Shown one piece after another: positions 1-11,354 of a stretch of 64,000 nt of DNA. A program made the translations under genes and the position numbers. The notes under the pieces were generated by a model. It did not search any database. It was not told the DNA's origin and saw only the letters and a list, made by a program, of their open reading frames with translations. Origin of the DNA: Paramecium sonneborni. Taxonomy: Eukaryota; Ciliophora; Oligohymenophorea; Peniculida; Parameciidae. Position 1 is the stretch's first letter. Each line of letters begins with the position of its first letter. The DNA lies in assembly GCA_905182985.1 (NCBI GenBank), contig CAJJDN010000083.1, forward strand, positions 6,007 through 70,006. Reading direction: 5' to 3'.

Positions 1-779
1 TGTTAAGAATACTTTATAAGATATCATTTATAGTTTCTCTCAAAAATCCTTAAAAAATTAGTAAGGTTTCAAATTAAAATTGTGAGAGTTGATAATTACA
101 GAGATACATGGATAAACTAATATATTTCCGATGACAATCATATGATATTATTAATTTGATAATTGATGCATTAAAATCCTTCTCATGTCTATTTGAATTA
201 ATTTTCTCATTTGCTTCCTTAATAACAATTAAATTTGCAACTTTTGAAAAACTTATTTTAAACTTTCTAATAGCTATGATAACAAAATTACTTGAAATTT
301 TAATTAAGTTAAATCATATTTTTACTTCTGTTTTACCTTTGTATGGCTTTGAATAAATTGCTATATATGACTAATTATGAATTATTAACTATTATATCTT
401 ATTTCCTTATCATCAAATCACATCCATACAAATAATTTTGTTTCTTTGAGTCTATATTTTATTTTATAAGGGTTTACAAATTGTTGCAAGCCATTCTAGA
501 TTAATATGAAGTAAGAATCCGTTCAATTAAGCAGTATCATTTTCTAGATGACCATTTATAAAAACTAATGTTTAAAAATGATTTTCTTATTTTTAAATAA
601 ATTCTATTTACATATTATTGCTTTTGAATCTTTTTATACCATCTTATCCAAATTATTTTATTTTTATAATATTCAGAATTGCTTTTTCTTTTATAAATGA
701 TATAATTGGTAAAAGCTAAAATATTTATTTGTAAATATTTTTCATTTAGAGAGAGAATAAATGCCTATATTGTAATCAG
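1..779. other. No supported gene
   Basis: Very AT-rich DNA. Short open stretches exist on both strands, but none shows a recognisable motif or a convincing exon structure. The downstream cysteine-rich fragment on the minus strand closes with a TGA near 779, so this stretch lies beyond its 3' end. Confidence 0.4.
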
Positions 780-1750
780 GCATCTTATCTTGAGAAGGAG
801 TTGATGATAGAAATTTTTTCTTGCTTTGAATATTATTTAAGAAACTCTTCAAATATTTTTGAACTAAAATTTGCCTAAATTTGAATAGATATTATCATAT
901 TTAATTCATCAGGTTGAGAAAAACTGATTTTAACATATTGATATTAATATTTTTGCATTAAATATTCTGTTTTGAAAATAGGGTACTTAACATATGTGCA
1001 ATCAGTTCCTTATTTGCAAATCCAATCATGACAAAATTCTGATTCAATATCACATTCCTCAGTATTAGTGATGAAATTATCACCACAAATTGATTCACAC
1101 TAATATGAAACCCAGTTTAAATAGAAATCTTTGCGACAAATTCATTTCAAATAGTTTATAAACTGATTTATTATTATTATTAATTTAAATTAATAATTCT
1201 TAAGCACATTAATAGATTACTCTAAAAAACCCATCCAGAAAAAAAAATTTAGACATATACCTTTATGACATAAAGAACATCCTTCAACGCATGAGTATTT
1301 ACAATTGAAACAACAAACAAATGGAAACAAATTTGCATCATCACAATCTTCTGAAAATTGAATTATTTAATTTCCACATAATTTTTATTCTAAATTAATA
1401 ATATTATATACCTATGTATATCTGAATATCTCTTATTGCAAAAGTATTATCAGTCGAATCCTAATCTAAAGTTAGTTTTTGAAATTGTGAGCAAATTTTT
1501 TACATTTGTTTATTCTTTTATAAGCATCAAAATTATAATGAAGAGCGATAATCATAGGATTGATTAATTATATAATATATTCTCCAGTAAAAGCGAAATA
1601 TGCCAATTTCTTTTCTCTTAACATTATGAAATGTCTTAATAACTTAATTTAATTGATTTTTGATGTTCAAAGTAACAGCATAAATAGTACTAAATGATCC
1701 TTGAGATTTTATGAAAGTTAACAGAACTACATAAATAAAGTAATTATTTA
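779..1750 (-). pseudogene. Cysteine-rich (EECDDGN-type) protein fragment, probably decayed
   Basis: On the minus strand, pieces around 1000-1400 encode the same repeat signature as the giant gene at 11.4-18.1 kb, for example CGNQIIQFSEDCDD, CCFNCKYSC and CGDNFITNTEECD. The repeats are followed by a C-terminal stretch without cysteines that ends at a TGA near 779. The frame changes between about 1150 and 1250 (the segment between two repeats) and again around 1550-1650, and no canonical short intron explains both changes. There is no visible signal peptide and none of the C-terminal membrane segments of the large paralogue. The best reading is a truncated, frameshifted relative of the 11.4-18.1 kb gene; a heavily spliced small gene cannot be excluded. 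Confidence 0.5.
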
Positions 1751-2140
1751 TAATTTCAATTTTCCATAATATGTATTCTAAAAGAATCAAGCTATTTTTA
1801 TTTTATTTTCTCAGAGCTGATTTTAATAAAATTATAACGCTTCAAACCTTTCCAAAGTCTTAAAAACAGGATTGTTTTTTGATTTTTAAAATCAAAAAAA
1901 AAAAAAGAAACTTAATATTTTTTTAAAAAGATAATGAATTGTGCATTTCATAACTAATGTCCAATATTTATGATATGCGTTTCTTCACATTAATGTTAAA
2001 GAAAGCTTTGTGTTGAATGCTTACATGAGTAAGGACAGGGTTTTCATAAATCACTTTTAATTGATAAGTTTGCAGTACAAGCTGCTTAGAAATTAAAGGA
2101 AAAAAAGCTTGATGAAACATCTGAGTTATCATAATACATA

Positions 2141-3535
2141 ATGTCTTTTAAATCCATGCTCTCTCAAACCGAAAGTATTATGAAGAAAATTTAGAAAGAT
2201 TTATCTTAATCAATCAAATAACTAAATGATTGGATAGAACAGGTAAACAACTCATACACTAATCTTATATATGAAACTAGTAATCTAGCAGAATCCTCCT
2301 AAATTGTTTTAGAAAAACTAGTCTCCATTGTAGAAGGAAATGCTGAGAAGAATTCTTTAGTCATGTAGTTAGAAAAGATCAACAAGTGGTTGGATCAAGA
2401 AATTAGGGCTTTTATTGAAAAGATAAATGAAGAAATTGTAAAAACTTAACCCTTAATTAAGTAAGTATTTAGATCTTATTCTATGGTTCAAACTAATTCA
2501 TAAGAAGACAAAGATTGTGTAAGGAAATAATAGTTTAGTATTTAAACTAATTAAGAAGAAGACGATTTTAAATGTGAAATCTTAAAAACCTATGAAATAA
2601 AGAAGTTGGATGGTCATTGTGGTGGAGTCAACTCAATATGTTTCTCCCCTGATGGTATTTCATTAGCATCTGGTAGTCATGATTATTCTATTCGTTTGTG
2701 GAATTCTAAATCAGGATAATAAATAGCCCAATTTAATGGTCATAGTGGTTGGGTCAACTGTGTATGCTTTTCTCATGATGGTAATACATTAGCATCTGGT
2801 AGTGGAGATGCTTCTATTTTTTTTCCTGATAACTCTATTCGTTTATGGGATGTTAGGACAGGAAAATAAAAAGCAAAATTGAAAGGACATAGTGATTATG
2901 TATATTCAGTATGCTTCGCTCCTGATGGCACTATATTAGTATCTGGTGGTGGTCGTAGAAATTCTAATTTAAATGGAGATCACTCTATACATTTATGGGA
3001 TGTTAAGACAGGATAATAAAAAGCCAAATTGGATGGTCATAGTAATTCAGTGTAGTCGTTATGCTTCTCTCCTGATGGTAATACATTAGCATCTGGTAGT
3101 ACAGATAACTCTATTCGTTTATGGGATGTTAAAACAAAATAAGAAAAAGCAAAATTTAATGGTCATGTTCGTTTTGTCTGGTCAGTATGTTTCTCTCCGG
3201 ATGGTGGTACATTAGCATCTGGTAGTGCAGATAATTCTATCCGTTTATGGGATGTTAGGACAGGATAAGAAAAGGCCAAATTGGATGGTCATACTTGGGA
3301 TGTTCAATCAGTAAGCTTCTCTCCTGATGGTACTACATTAGCCTCTGGTAGTTGGGATAGTTCTATCCGTTTATGGAACGTTAAGACAGGAGAATAAAAA
3401 GCCTAATTGGATGGTCATAATGGCAATGTTTTCTCTGTATGCTTCTCTCCTGATGGTACTACGCTAGCATCTGGTAGTAATGATTTGACTATCCGTTTAT
3501 GGAGTGTTAAGTTGGAAAACTGTATTGATTATTGA
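2141..3535 (+). CDS. WD40 repeat protein, 7 repeats
   Basis: One uninterrupted ciliate-code frame of 464 codons from ATG to TGA, with no intron. Residues ~1-150 are helical and charged, likely a coiled coil. They are followed by seven WD repeats of the GH...[21 protein letters not shown] type that should form one closed beta-propeller, a scaffold for protein interactions. Repeat 2 is odd: after GSGDASIFF it jumps to PDNSIRLWD, so the normal core is interrupted by a partial unit. Repeat 3 carries an insertion ([18 protein letters not shown]). The repeats are close to each other in DNA sequence, which favours unequal exchange within the gene. The partner and process cannot be told from sequence. 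The flanks are gene-poor. Confidence 0.9.
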
Positions 3536-3969
3536 TATAAAAATTACAATTACTAATTTAAGAATATCATAAAATAAATTTACAAGTTATATTATTTAAC
3601 ATAACCCTTTTAAGCATATAAAACTAATTAATATGATTATCTAATATTTTATCTCTAGATCTGTATAAGATCATCATATACTTCATGAGAATTCAAAATA
3701 ATCTAATAAGTATATATTAAAAGATTGTATCACAAAACAAAAAATTTGGATATGATCATCAGCAGTTGGGGATCAATTTACATTTTTTGTAATTTCAAAG
3801 TTGTTACTGTAAATTGCAAGCTCTAATTAATTTATAAATTTTATTGCTATTTTATCAGGCATTGATTTGTTTGATTATGATATTTATCAACTTAATCTTC
3901 CAAAGTTTCATATATCATTAAGAATCATATATATTCCAAACAGGATATATTAAGTACAATTGTTTTGAA
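3536..3969. other. No supported gene; possible upstream part of the VWA relic
   Basis: AT-rich spacer after the WD40 gene. Short coding-like phrases may be the 5' part of the decayed gene that follows, but no motif could be assigned. Confidence 0.3.
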
Positions 3970-4360
3970 TGATTTTATAATCTATTATTGATATTTTTAA
4001 GGAATTTAAATTAGAGAAATAAACTGGCATCTAGATTTTTGTTATTTGATGGTCAAAATGAGAATGCGAAAATATTTATTGCAAAATAATTATTAGAATA
4101 TTATTACATTTGGATTTTGAAAAGATCATGGCGCACTAATGATGACAGCAATAAGTAATGTAAAACGTGGAAGCTATCATTCATATTTGACACAAGGATC
4201 AAGAAAAGATTTTGTTTTCGTTTTAGAATTATCTAAATTTATAATGAAAATTAAAGAAAATTAAAGACATTATATGATTATGGAAGCAAAATTATTAATT
4301 AATGATCCATAATCTGAATTGGTAGAAAGAGTTCAAATAAGAAAAATCCTTGTTCTGTGA
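3970..4360 (+). pseudogene. VWA-domain protein relic with in-frame TGA
   Basis: Three pieces in order resemble the end of a von Willebrand factor A domain of the type found in ciliate VWA proteins: FLLFDGQNENA (about 4038-4070; compare the usual FLLSDGQ), then TFGF-stop-KDHGALMMTAISN, then an acidic-hydrophobic tail ending at TGA 4358-4360. The first and second pieces are in different frames. The second is cut by TGA 4118-4120 exactly where the family has a glycine (GFGKDHDG-like), a change explained by one base (GGA to TGA). No ATG or upstream metal-binding DxSxS motif is visible. This is a dead fragment rather than a gene; the family assignment rests on short motifs. Confidence 0.45.
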
Positions 4361-6589
4361 TTTTTAACGTAAAAATAATTTATTGAATTTAAAAAAAAAA
4401 ATTTCTTAATTAATTCTATTAAACTTTGAGCTATTATAAAATAGTTTCCTAGAATATTTTGAAAGTTTAAGATTCTTAGATATATTTATAACCTTATTAA
4501 AATTACAGCTATTATATAGAGTCAAGAATGAACAGGAATATAAGACATTATAAAAATTCCATATTGACTAAATAAAAAAAATAGATGAAAATAGAAAACA
4601 TTTTTTTCTAAAATATTTGGTGCCTTAATTGACCATTAATATGTTAATACATTTAAAATGAAATAAAAAGTTTTATTAAAAATAAAAATAACTTATTAAA
4701 CAAATTTTTTTCTTTAAGAGCAATCTTCAATTTATATAAATTATTTTAAAGTATTTGATCATAAGTAATTTAAAGAGAATATTTTTAATCTCCAATAAAA
4801 TTTGTTGAATTTAATGATCACTCAAGAATAGTTCTTAAGAAAATAAAAGTCTATTTTGTTTTTTTAAAGTATTTACTAATTTAATGATTAGTTTTAGTTT
4901 ATATATAAATTAAGAAATTTATAGATTCTAGAATTCAAACAATCAAGGTAATATTATTTCCAATATAAAACAAAAGAAAACATAAATTTTTGAAATTAAA
5001 TAAAAAACCTGAAATTTACAAAATTTTATGTATAAATGTAAAAAATTTGTTTCAAACATAAGTATTTTAAGACATAATTATTTTAAAAAAGAAAATAACA
5101 GATAAATAAAAAAAGAACTTAGAATCAAATCAGAGATAAAAATTATTTAACTATCAAACCACAATCCAATTATATTACAAAAAATGATGCTCATTAATCA
5201 GCAATGGATTTTGATATAACACCCCATTTACCCAAATTTCAAAATTAGCGTTTATAATAATAAATAGTAACTATCTATTTATCATTCACAAATTTAATAT
5301 AACTAAATTTGTTTAAATGATAAATTATAAATATAATCGTAAAACAAAAATTAAATTATCAAACTAAATGGAAAGCTTTATGATTTATAATTTGATCCAA
5401 AGTAAAATCCTTCATTTCTAATATATCAAAATGGGAAAAAATTTGAATTGAATTTGTTGTGGTGTTGAATATTGTGGAAAATCTAATTTTAAGAGAGATA
5501 GAGAAGTATTTGAAAATGGCCTTAAACAAAAGACCCAAAAGATTAAATTTCGCCACAAGTATCGAAACAGCCACATAAACATAATATGACCATTTAGATC
5601 ATACAAATTTGCATCGACATCATATATCATATGATGATAAGTTATCTACAGTTAGGAAACAAACTCAATCATTATTATTTATCAATTATTTTTATATATA
5701 GAAGTTTTTAATAATGTTAATATTTAATATTTATAAAAGATATATTTAAATCAAAATTTAAAAAAATTGAATAATACATTTTCAAATTCGATCTATTTTT
5801 TCTCACTATTAAATTATTGTAACCCTTAATTTGAGTAATAAAATTAAGATCAAATTCTTCATAATTTAATTTGATAAAGTTAATTAGATTTTGAAACAAT
5901 TAAATTATTTATCTAGAAATCAATATTTGAACTCTCCTTTGGTTTTATTAAAATATCTCAAATGGTTATAATTTTTTCTAATTTATTTTTTAGTAAACTG
6001 AACCTATTTATTCTTTTATTTTACTACATTGATTTAAAAAAATATTAAAATAAATTTTAATTAAATTATTGAATATCCTATAAAAGCAAATACAAATTGA
6101 TATAATCCTAGTATGAAAAACCTTTTTCAAAGTTGCACATCCAAAAATTATTTGTTTTGATTGGTTATTTCCATATTTCATAGGTATAATAAACTATATT
6201 GTGATTATTATTTAATCTTAACCTATTAATATTTACGTACATATTTTATAATAAGAAATACTTTAGATACATGAATTTTTGAATTTTAATTTATCTTATC
6301 CATTTTTTATTTGTTAAGGTATCCAAAAACTTTTTTTGTATTATTTATGATATCTATTTTAATATTAGATTATTTCTGAGTATCTTATCTAGTAAAAAAT
6401 ATTGACTTCTTAATTTTATGTATATGTTCATTCAATTGTATCCATAGTTATTTCATCTATAACTTAAAAGTCTTGAGTTGAAGCTTTATGAATAGGAAGA
6501 AGATCTGGTTGTTCTAATTTAATAGATTAAGTAGAGATTTCTTATTTTTAGAAAACACGCTCATGAATATTTTGAATATATATATGCTT
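4361..6589. other. No supported gene
   Basis: About 2.2 kb of AT-rich DNA. Short open frames around 5359-5630 and 5717-5899 show no motif and no coding-like residue pattern on either strand. I see no RNA gene or repeat array. Confidence 0.4.
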
Positions 6590-7804
6590 TTATTTTTAAT
6601 ACTACCATTTTTGGATAAGCAATAGTAGAGATCAATGATAGAAATGCCCATTTTAATGTTCATGGTCAGAAGTACTCTAATATAATCTAATTCTCACATG
6701 CCCAATGCCTGGGGTGGATAATTAAATGGAACAGGATGTGAATTGAGATAAAAATCAATACAGGAGAACGTAAATTATTGTAAAATATTGGAATTCTGGA
6801 AAACAATATAGAAGAATTCACTCTAGATGATAATCTTATCGCTATTTTTTCTACAAATTATAGATTAGTAATAATCCATAAAAACAATCTAAAAGAAAAA
6901 ATTCTAAAGATTTATCTAATATGAAATGAATTATATTCATTAAATAATCTTGAATGATAACATTTTATTAGTAATAACAGAAACAATAGTTTATATTGTT
7001 TATCTATTACCATTAAATGTGCCAGTAAGCGTAGTTGAATTTGCAGGCTGGATATCAAGACAAGAATTCTATTTGTTTAAATCTTCTATACAGAATCGAG
7101 AATACAAAACCTAATTTATACTAATAAAATAAAAAATGGAGATTTTAATAATGAATATGCAATTATTTAAGATAGTAAACATATGCGGTATTTAATTTTG
7201 GTATTTCTTTATCAAATAATATCATAAAATATAATGTAAGAGATATTTAATTAAGAAATAATGAATTAATAAGTGCATTCATTAAGTTTATTTTGATATA
7301 TAAATAATTGGAATTTATTTGATTATTCTCCCTAATGTATCAGACTACTCAACTCTTTCATAATCAATTATAATTGATGTCATTAACAATAGAATGTTAA
7401 ATTTATTAAGATAATCTTGTACCATATTCTTTAGTCTACAATGTCTCTTATAATGGTACAACAATAGGAGGACATCTACTAAATTTTTAAGTGAGTTTGG
7501 TTTCAACTTATTTATAAGAACATTAACCCTATTAAATAATTATTTTGATAAATATAAATATATTGCTTTTTATATTTCCATTAATAAGTAAATATTCATA
7601 ACAATTATAATTCTAGTAATTATGATTTTCAAATGGTATCATAATTTAAGAAAAGAAAAAAGAAAAATTGCAAAGAGAATTTAAGGATATTGTCCATCAA
7701 TACCAACTAGTGGAAAAACAAATACACAACAAACTTTAGACCATTTTCACCTAAAAATTAACATTTAATTATCAATAATATCTAATATTAATGATGCTGA
7801 ATGA
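6590..7804 (+). pseudogene. Eroded or multi-exon membrane protein
   Basis: Coding-like phrases occur in changing frames on the plus strand, for example FTLDDNLIAIFSTNYRLVII near 6810-6870 and VPYSLVYNVSYNGTTIGGH near 7418-7475. The last ~250 bases are one clean frame with a hydrophobic segment (IFITIIILVIMIF), then a basic stop-transfer run (KWYHNLRKEKRKIAKR) and a hydrophilic tail ending at TGA 7802-7804. That is the layout of a type I membrane protein C-terminus. Several frame changes between 6600 and 7500 lack obvious GTA...TAG introns, so I favour a decaying gene; the family is not recognised. Confidence 0.4.
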
Positions 7805-8829
7805 TATATTATTAAAAACCTTTTTAATTCAAATATTTAATATCTTTAAAATTATTGTTGCCTTCAAAATTTGAAATTTATGATTTATATTTATTTCTCT
7901 ACCTAATCTTTTATAATTTTTTACTTTTTATTTCCAAAAATAATTATGAAAATTTAAAATTTTATCAAATAATGGTCTTTTTTTTTAATTTTTCTTTAAG
8001 AAATACAACTAAACAAAAATTATAATGAAAAAAAAATATGTGAGATAAGATAATCTAATCACAGCACCCTAGTATTATCAAATAATAATAAATATCATAA
8101 GAGAAGCTGTAAATATTAATAATAAATAAAAATAAAAAGAGAAGCAGTATAAGTAAATTTGAGAAATCTTAGTAAATTAGGATCGACTATTCAGGCTGAC
8201 CTTGCTTAAAAGTAATAGATAATTTTTACTAAATTTTCAACAAAAGATATTTTTTCTCTCAAAAAAATACAGAAAATAATTAGATTTAGATAAATAATAG
8301 CTTTGCCTTTGAATGCTGTAACTGAGATTTTTGTAGTTATATTAAAATGGTAATTGATATTTATTACATTTATATAAAATAAAACTTAAATTAATCTTCA
8401 AAAAATAAGTCTTTATTTCTAATCTCCGTGAAAATTTCTAAACTTAATATTTAATATTTTTTTTAAATTATTCATTCACATGATCAATTATTTTCTTACA
8501 ATCATTCATTTCTATTAAATATTCTGATAAATTTCTTAATTAATTATAATTTTAATTGTTTGTCCTAGGGCAGTTAAAACAACAAAATCTAGGATTTTGC
8601 AAAATTGACTTAAACAAACATAAGAAAAAAGTGAATTTTAATAAGATTATACTAATTTTAACATTAAATAAAGATAATTTAATTTCTATAGACAAAGAAA
8701 TTACAGATAAAATTTTTTATCCCCTTCGAATTAAATATTCAATAAGAACTTGTTCCTATTCAATTATATAATTAAAAATAGCTGCTCTAATGTATTTTGA
8801 AACTTTCAAATATCATAACATAATCTAGG
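7805..8829. other. No supported gene
   Basis: About 1 kb of AT-rich spacer. The open frame at 8556-8771 has no recognisable motif and sits just upstream of the kinase relic, so it may be part of the same decayed locus. Confidence 0.3.
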
Positions 8830-9874
8830 TTTAAAAGTATTTGCTATCGAATAAAAAAATATCCCATGTAAGGTCAAATAAAGAGCGAGATTAAATTCCT
8901 TAAAGAATTAAATGAAATAGAAGCAATCCCTAAATTAATACATCAACTCCAGAAAAAAAGTATGAACCATTTAATCAATTTAAAAGTTATCTTATTCTGC
9001 CACTCCTACATAGTAGCTTACAGGTTTTGGTTAAATCTTAAAAAATATCCTTATTTTTTATTTTGGCTATTGGATTAAGTCTTATTGAGACTTTAGAAAA
9101 AGTGCATTGAAAAAATATCTTATCAATCAGTAAAATATTTTGATATCACAAAAAATTCAATTAAATTTAGAGGAAAAATTTCTTGAGCCTGGAGTTATTT
9201 AACTAATTGATTTAGGCTTATCATAATCAATAGGAAATTCAAAATTCTAAGAAAAAATATTATTTGGTTCGTTAAATTTTGTAAGCAGAGCATTTCATAA
9301 AGATGAATAATTAGGGTATAAAGAGGATTTAGAAAGTCTATTCTATGTGTTAGTATATTTGAAAAATTGTATTTATAATCATTTACAATAGTTAAATTGC
9401 CATGCTCTTAAGAATCTTCAAAGAATTTAAGAGTGTGGATAATAAATTGATTGGAGACATGAAAATTCCCTCCTTAAAACAATTACATTATCCTAAGAAT
9501 TCCCTCCTAAATTTTTTAAATTTATGTCTTACATTGATGAACTTAAACCTAATTAAATGCCAGATTATTCTTTCATAAAATTTTTGATTATAAAAATGTT
9601 ACAAAAAATTTATTTAAATCCAAATTCAAATCAATATTGAACTATTGCCCATTTAAGCTCTTAATCATTAGAAAACTCGGAGACCTTAAATTTTCCAGTT
9701 AAAAAACATCTTTTAAATAACGATTTTATTCAAACACAAATCCAAAAAACTATCCTAGATACCAAGCATATAGTTGTTCATATATCTGATAGGATTGGTA
9801 AATATAAAACTGTTTAAATCAAATCAATTTCAGATATAAAATTTAATGATAATTATAATTTTATTAATGAATGA
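8830..9874 (+). pseudogene. Casein-kinase-1-like kinase relic with in-frame TGA
   Basis: Pieces of a CK1-type kinase can be read in order. The N-lobe remnants (FAIEQKNIPC, then EIKFLKELNEIEAIPKLIHQ) lie in different frames. A C-lobe frame from about 9140 contains IQLIDLGLSQSIG, corresponding to the DFG region (DLG here), then GSLNFVSRAFH and YKEDLESLFYVLVYL, which match the CK1 pattern GT.RY.S...H.G.....DDLESLGYVL. That frame hits TGA 9638-9640 and then continues open for exactly 77 more codons to TGA 9872-9874. The catalytic-loop HRDxKPxN stretch is scrambled. The early frameshifts plus the stop argue for a pseudogene. Confidence 0.6.
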
Positions 9875-11354
9875 TTATTAAATTTCCTTTATAAATATTT
9901 ATTTACTAATATTTTTATCAATTACTCTATAAATAATAATTTAAAATTTACTTAAAAATTGTCAGTTAGAATATAATTATATTTAAGATAGACTGTTTAA
10001 ATTAACAAATCCATAAGAATAAAAGAATTAATGAAAGAAAAATTTCGAATTAATAATAATATTATTCATTTTGAAATCTTTTCAAGTTTTGTTCATTATT
10101 AGTTAGAAATTTTTAATATTATCAAAATATTCCACTTTTTTGAAAATACTTATTCTAATGTCAATGTTATATGCTGATTTGAAGTTATAGAAAGTAAACA
10201 TCTTAAATGTAATTTATCCTATTAATTTAATTAACAACACACTCATCCCAACCCAAAACTTCTTCATATGATATTTTTTTTTTTCTCTCTTAGTGTATCC
10301 AAAAATAGAGAAATGTTAAATAATAATTATGTCATTTTTGTTAAGGAATAAATTTAGAAATTATCAAAATCTCCAAAAGCAAAAGAATTATCATCAATAA
10401 AAATGATTTTATTATTCAATCACTGCTCCACAATTGATAAATCCTTAAGATTCATTCCAATAGTAACTTTAAAATGACATATATGCGGCTCATAATCTAA
10501 TTTATGAAGATGTTCATTAACAATCAAAAAACTTCTTTAGGAAGACTGTTGATTTGATTTGATTCAATAGATTAATTGAGTATTTGTATTGATTAAAAAT
10601 CAGATGTACTATATATTTTACTGAGGTTTATTATACTGGATATATAAAATTAAGAATTTTATGTTTGATGATTTAATAAAAGTTAATTATTTATAGATTT
10701 TATTGAAAATAAGGTAGTAACTCGAAAGGATAAGAATAGCTTTATTTAAAAAAGGATCGGATACTTTTTAGGTAACTAAATTTTATAGGTTTTGAGAAAT
10801 TTATCATATTGCAAAAAGTGTTAATGATCATTAACACTAACTCTTCTATTTATATAGTGATTCAAAAATTAAAAAAAACTTGAGAAAATCTTTAAATTAA
10901 TGATTTAAATTAAAAGTATGAGAAGTATTATTTTTTAAAGTTTTCTTTTTAAAAGTTTCTTAAATTAAATTTTACCCGAAAATATTAGATTTATGGTTCC
11001 TTTTTATTTTAGAAAATATGTTCTTATTAGTTTTATTCAGATATGATATATTTATTTTAATTTACAAATAATAAATATAAATATATGGGGGAAATCAGTA
11101 AGATGGACTTATAAAAAGTAGCAGATAAATTATCTAATGATTTAGTTGTAACCTAGATAATATAATAAAATAAAAAAATTTATGTATATATTTTCGAAAC
11201 GAAAAAGGAAAAATAATTACTAAAATCATTAGGAAAATACAAGGAATAAGAGGATCTTAAAACAGACAAAGATTTAAAAAGATTTTATTTGATCTCAAAT
11301 AAAATCAAGATTTAATAGAATACCATTTATATATATATAATTAAATTTCATAAA
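9875..11354. other. No supported gene
   Basis: About 1.5 kb of AT-rich spacer between the kinase relic and the 3' end of the giant cysteine-rich gene. Nothing recognisable on either strand. Confidence 0.4.
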
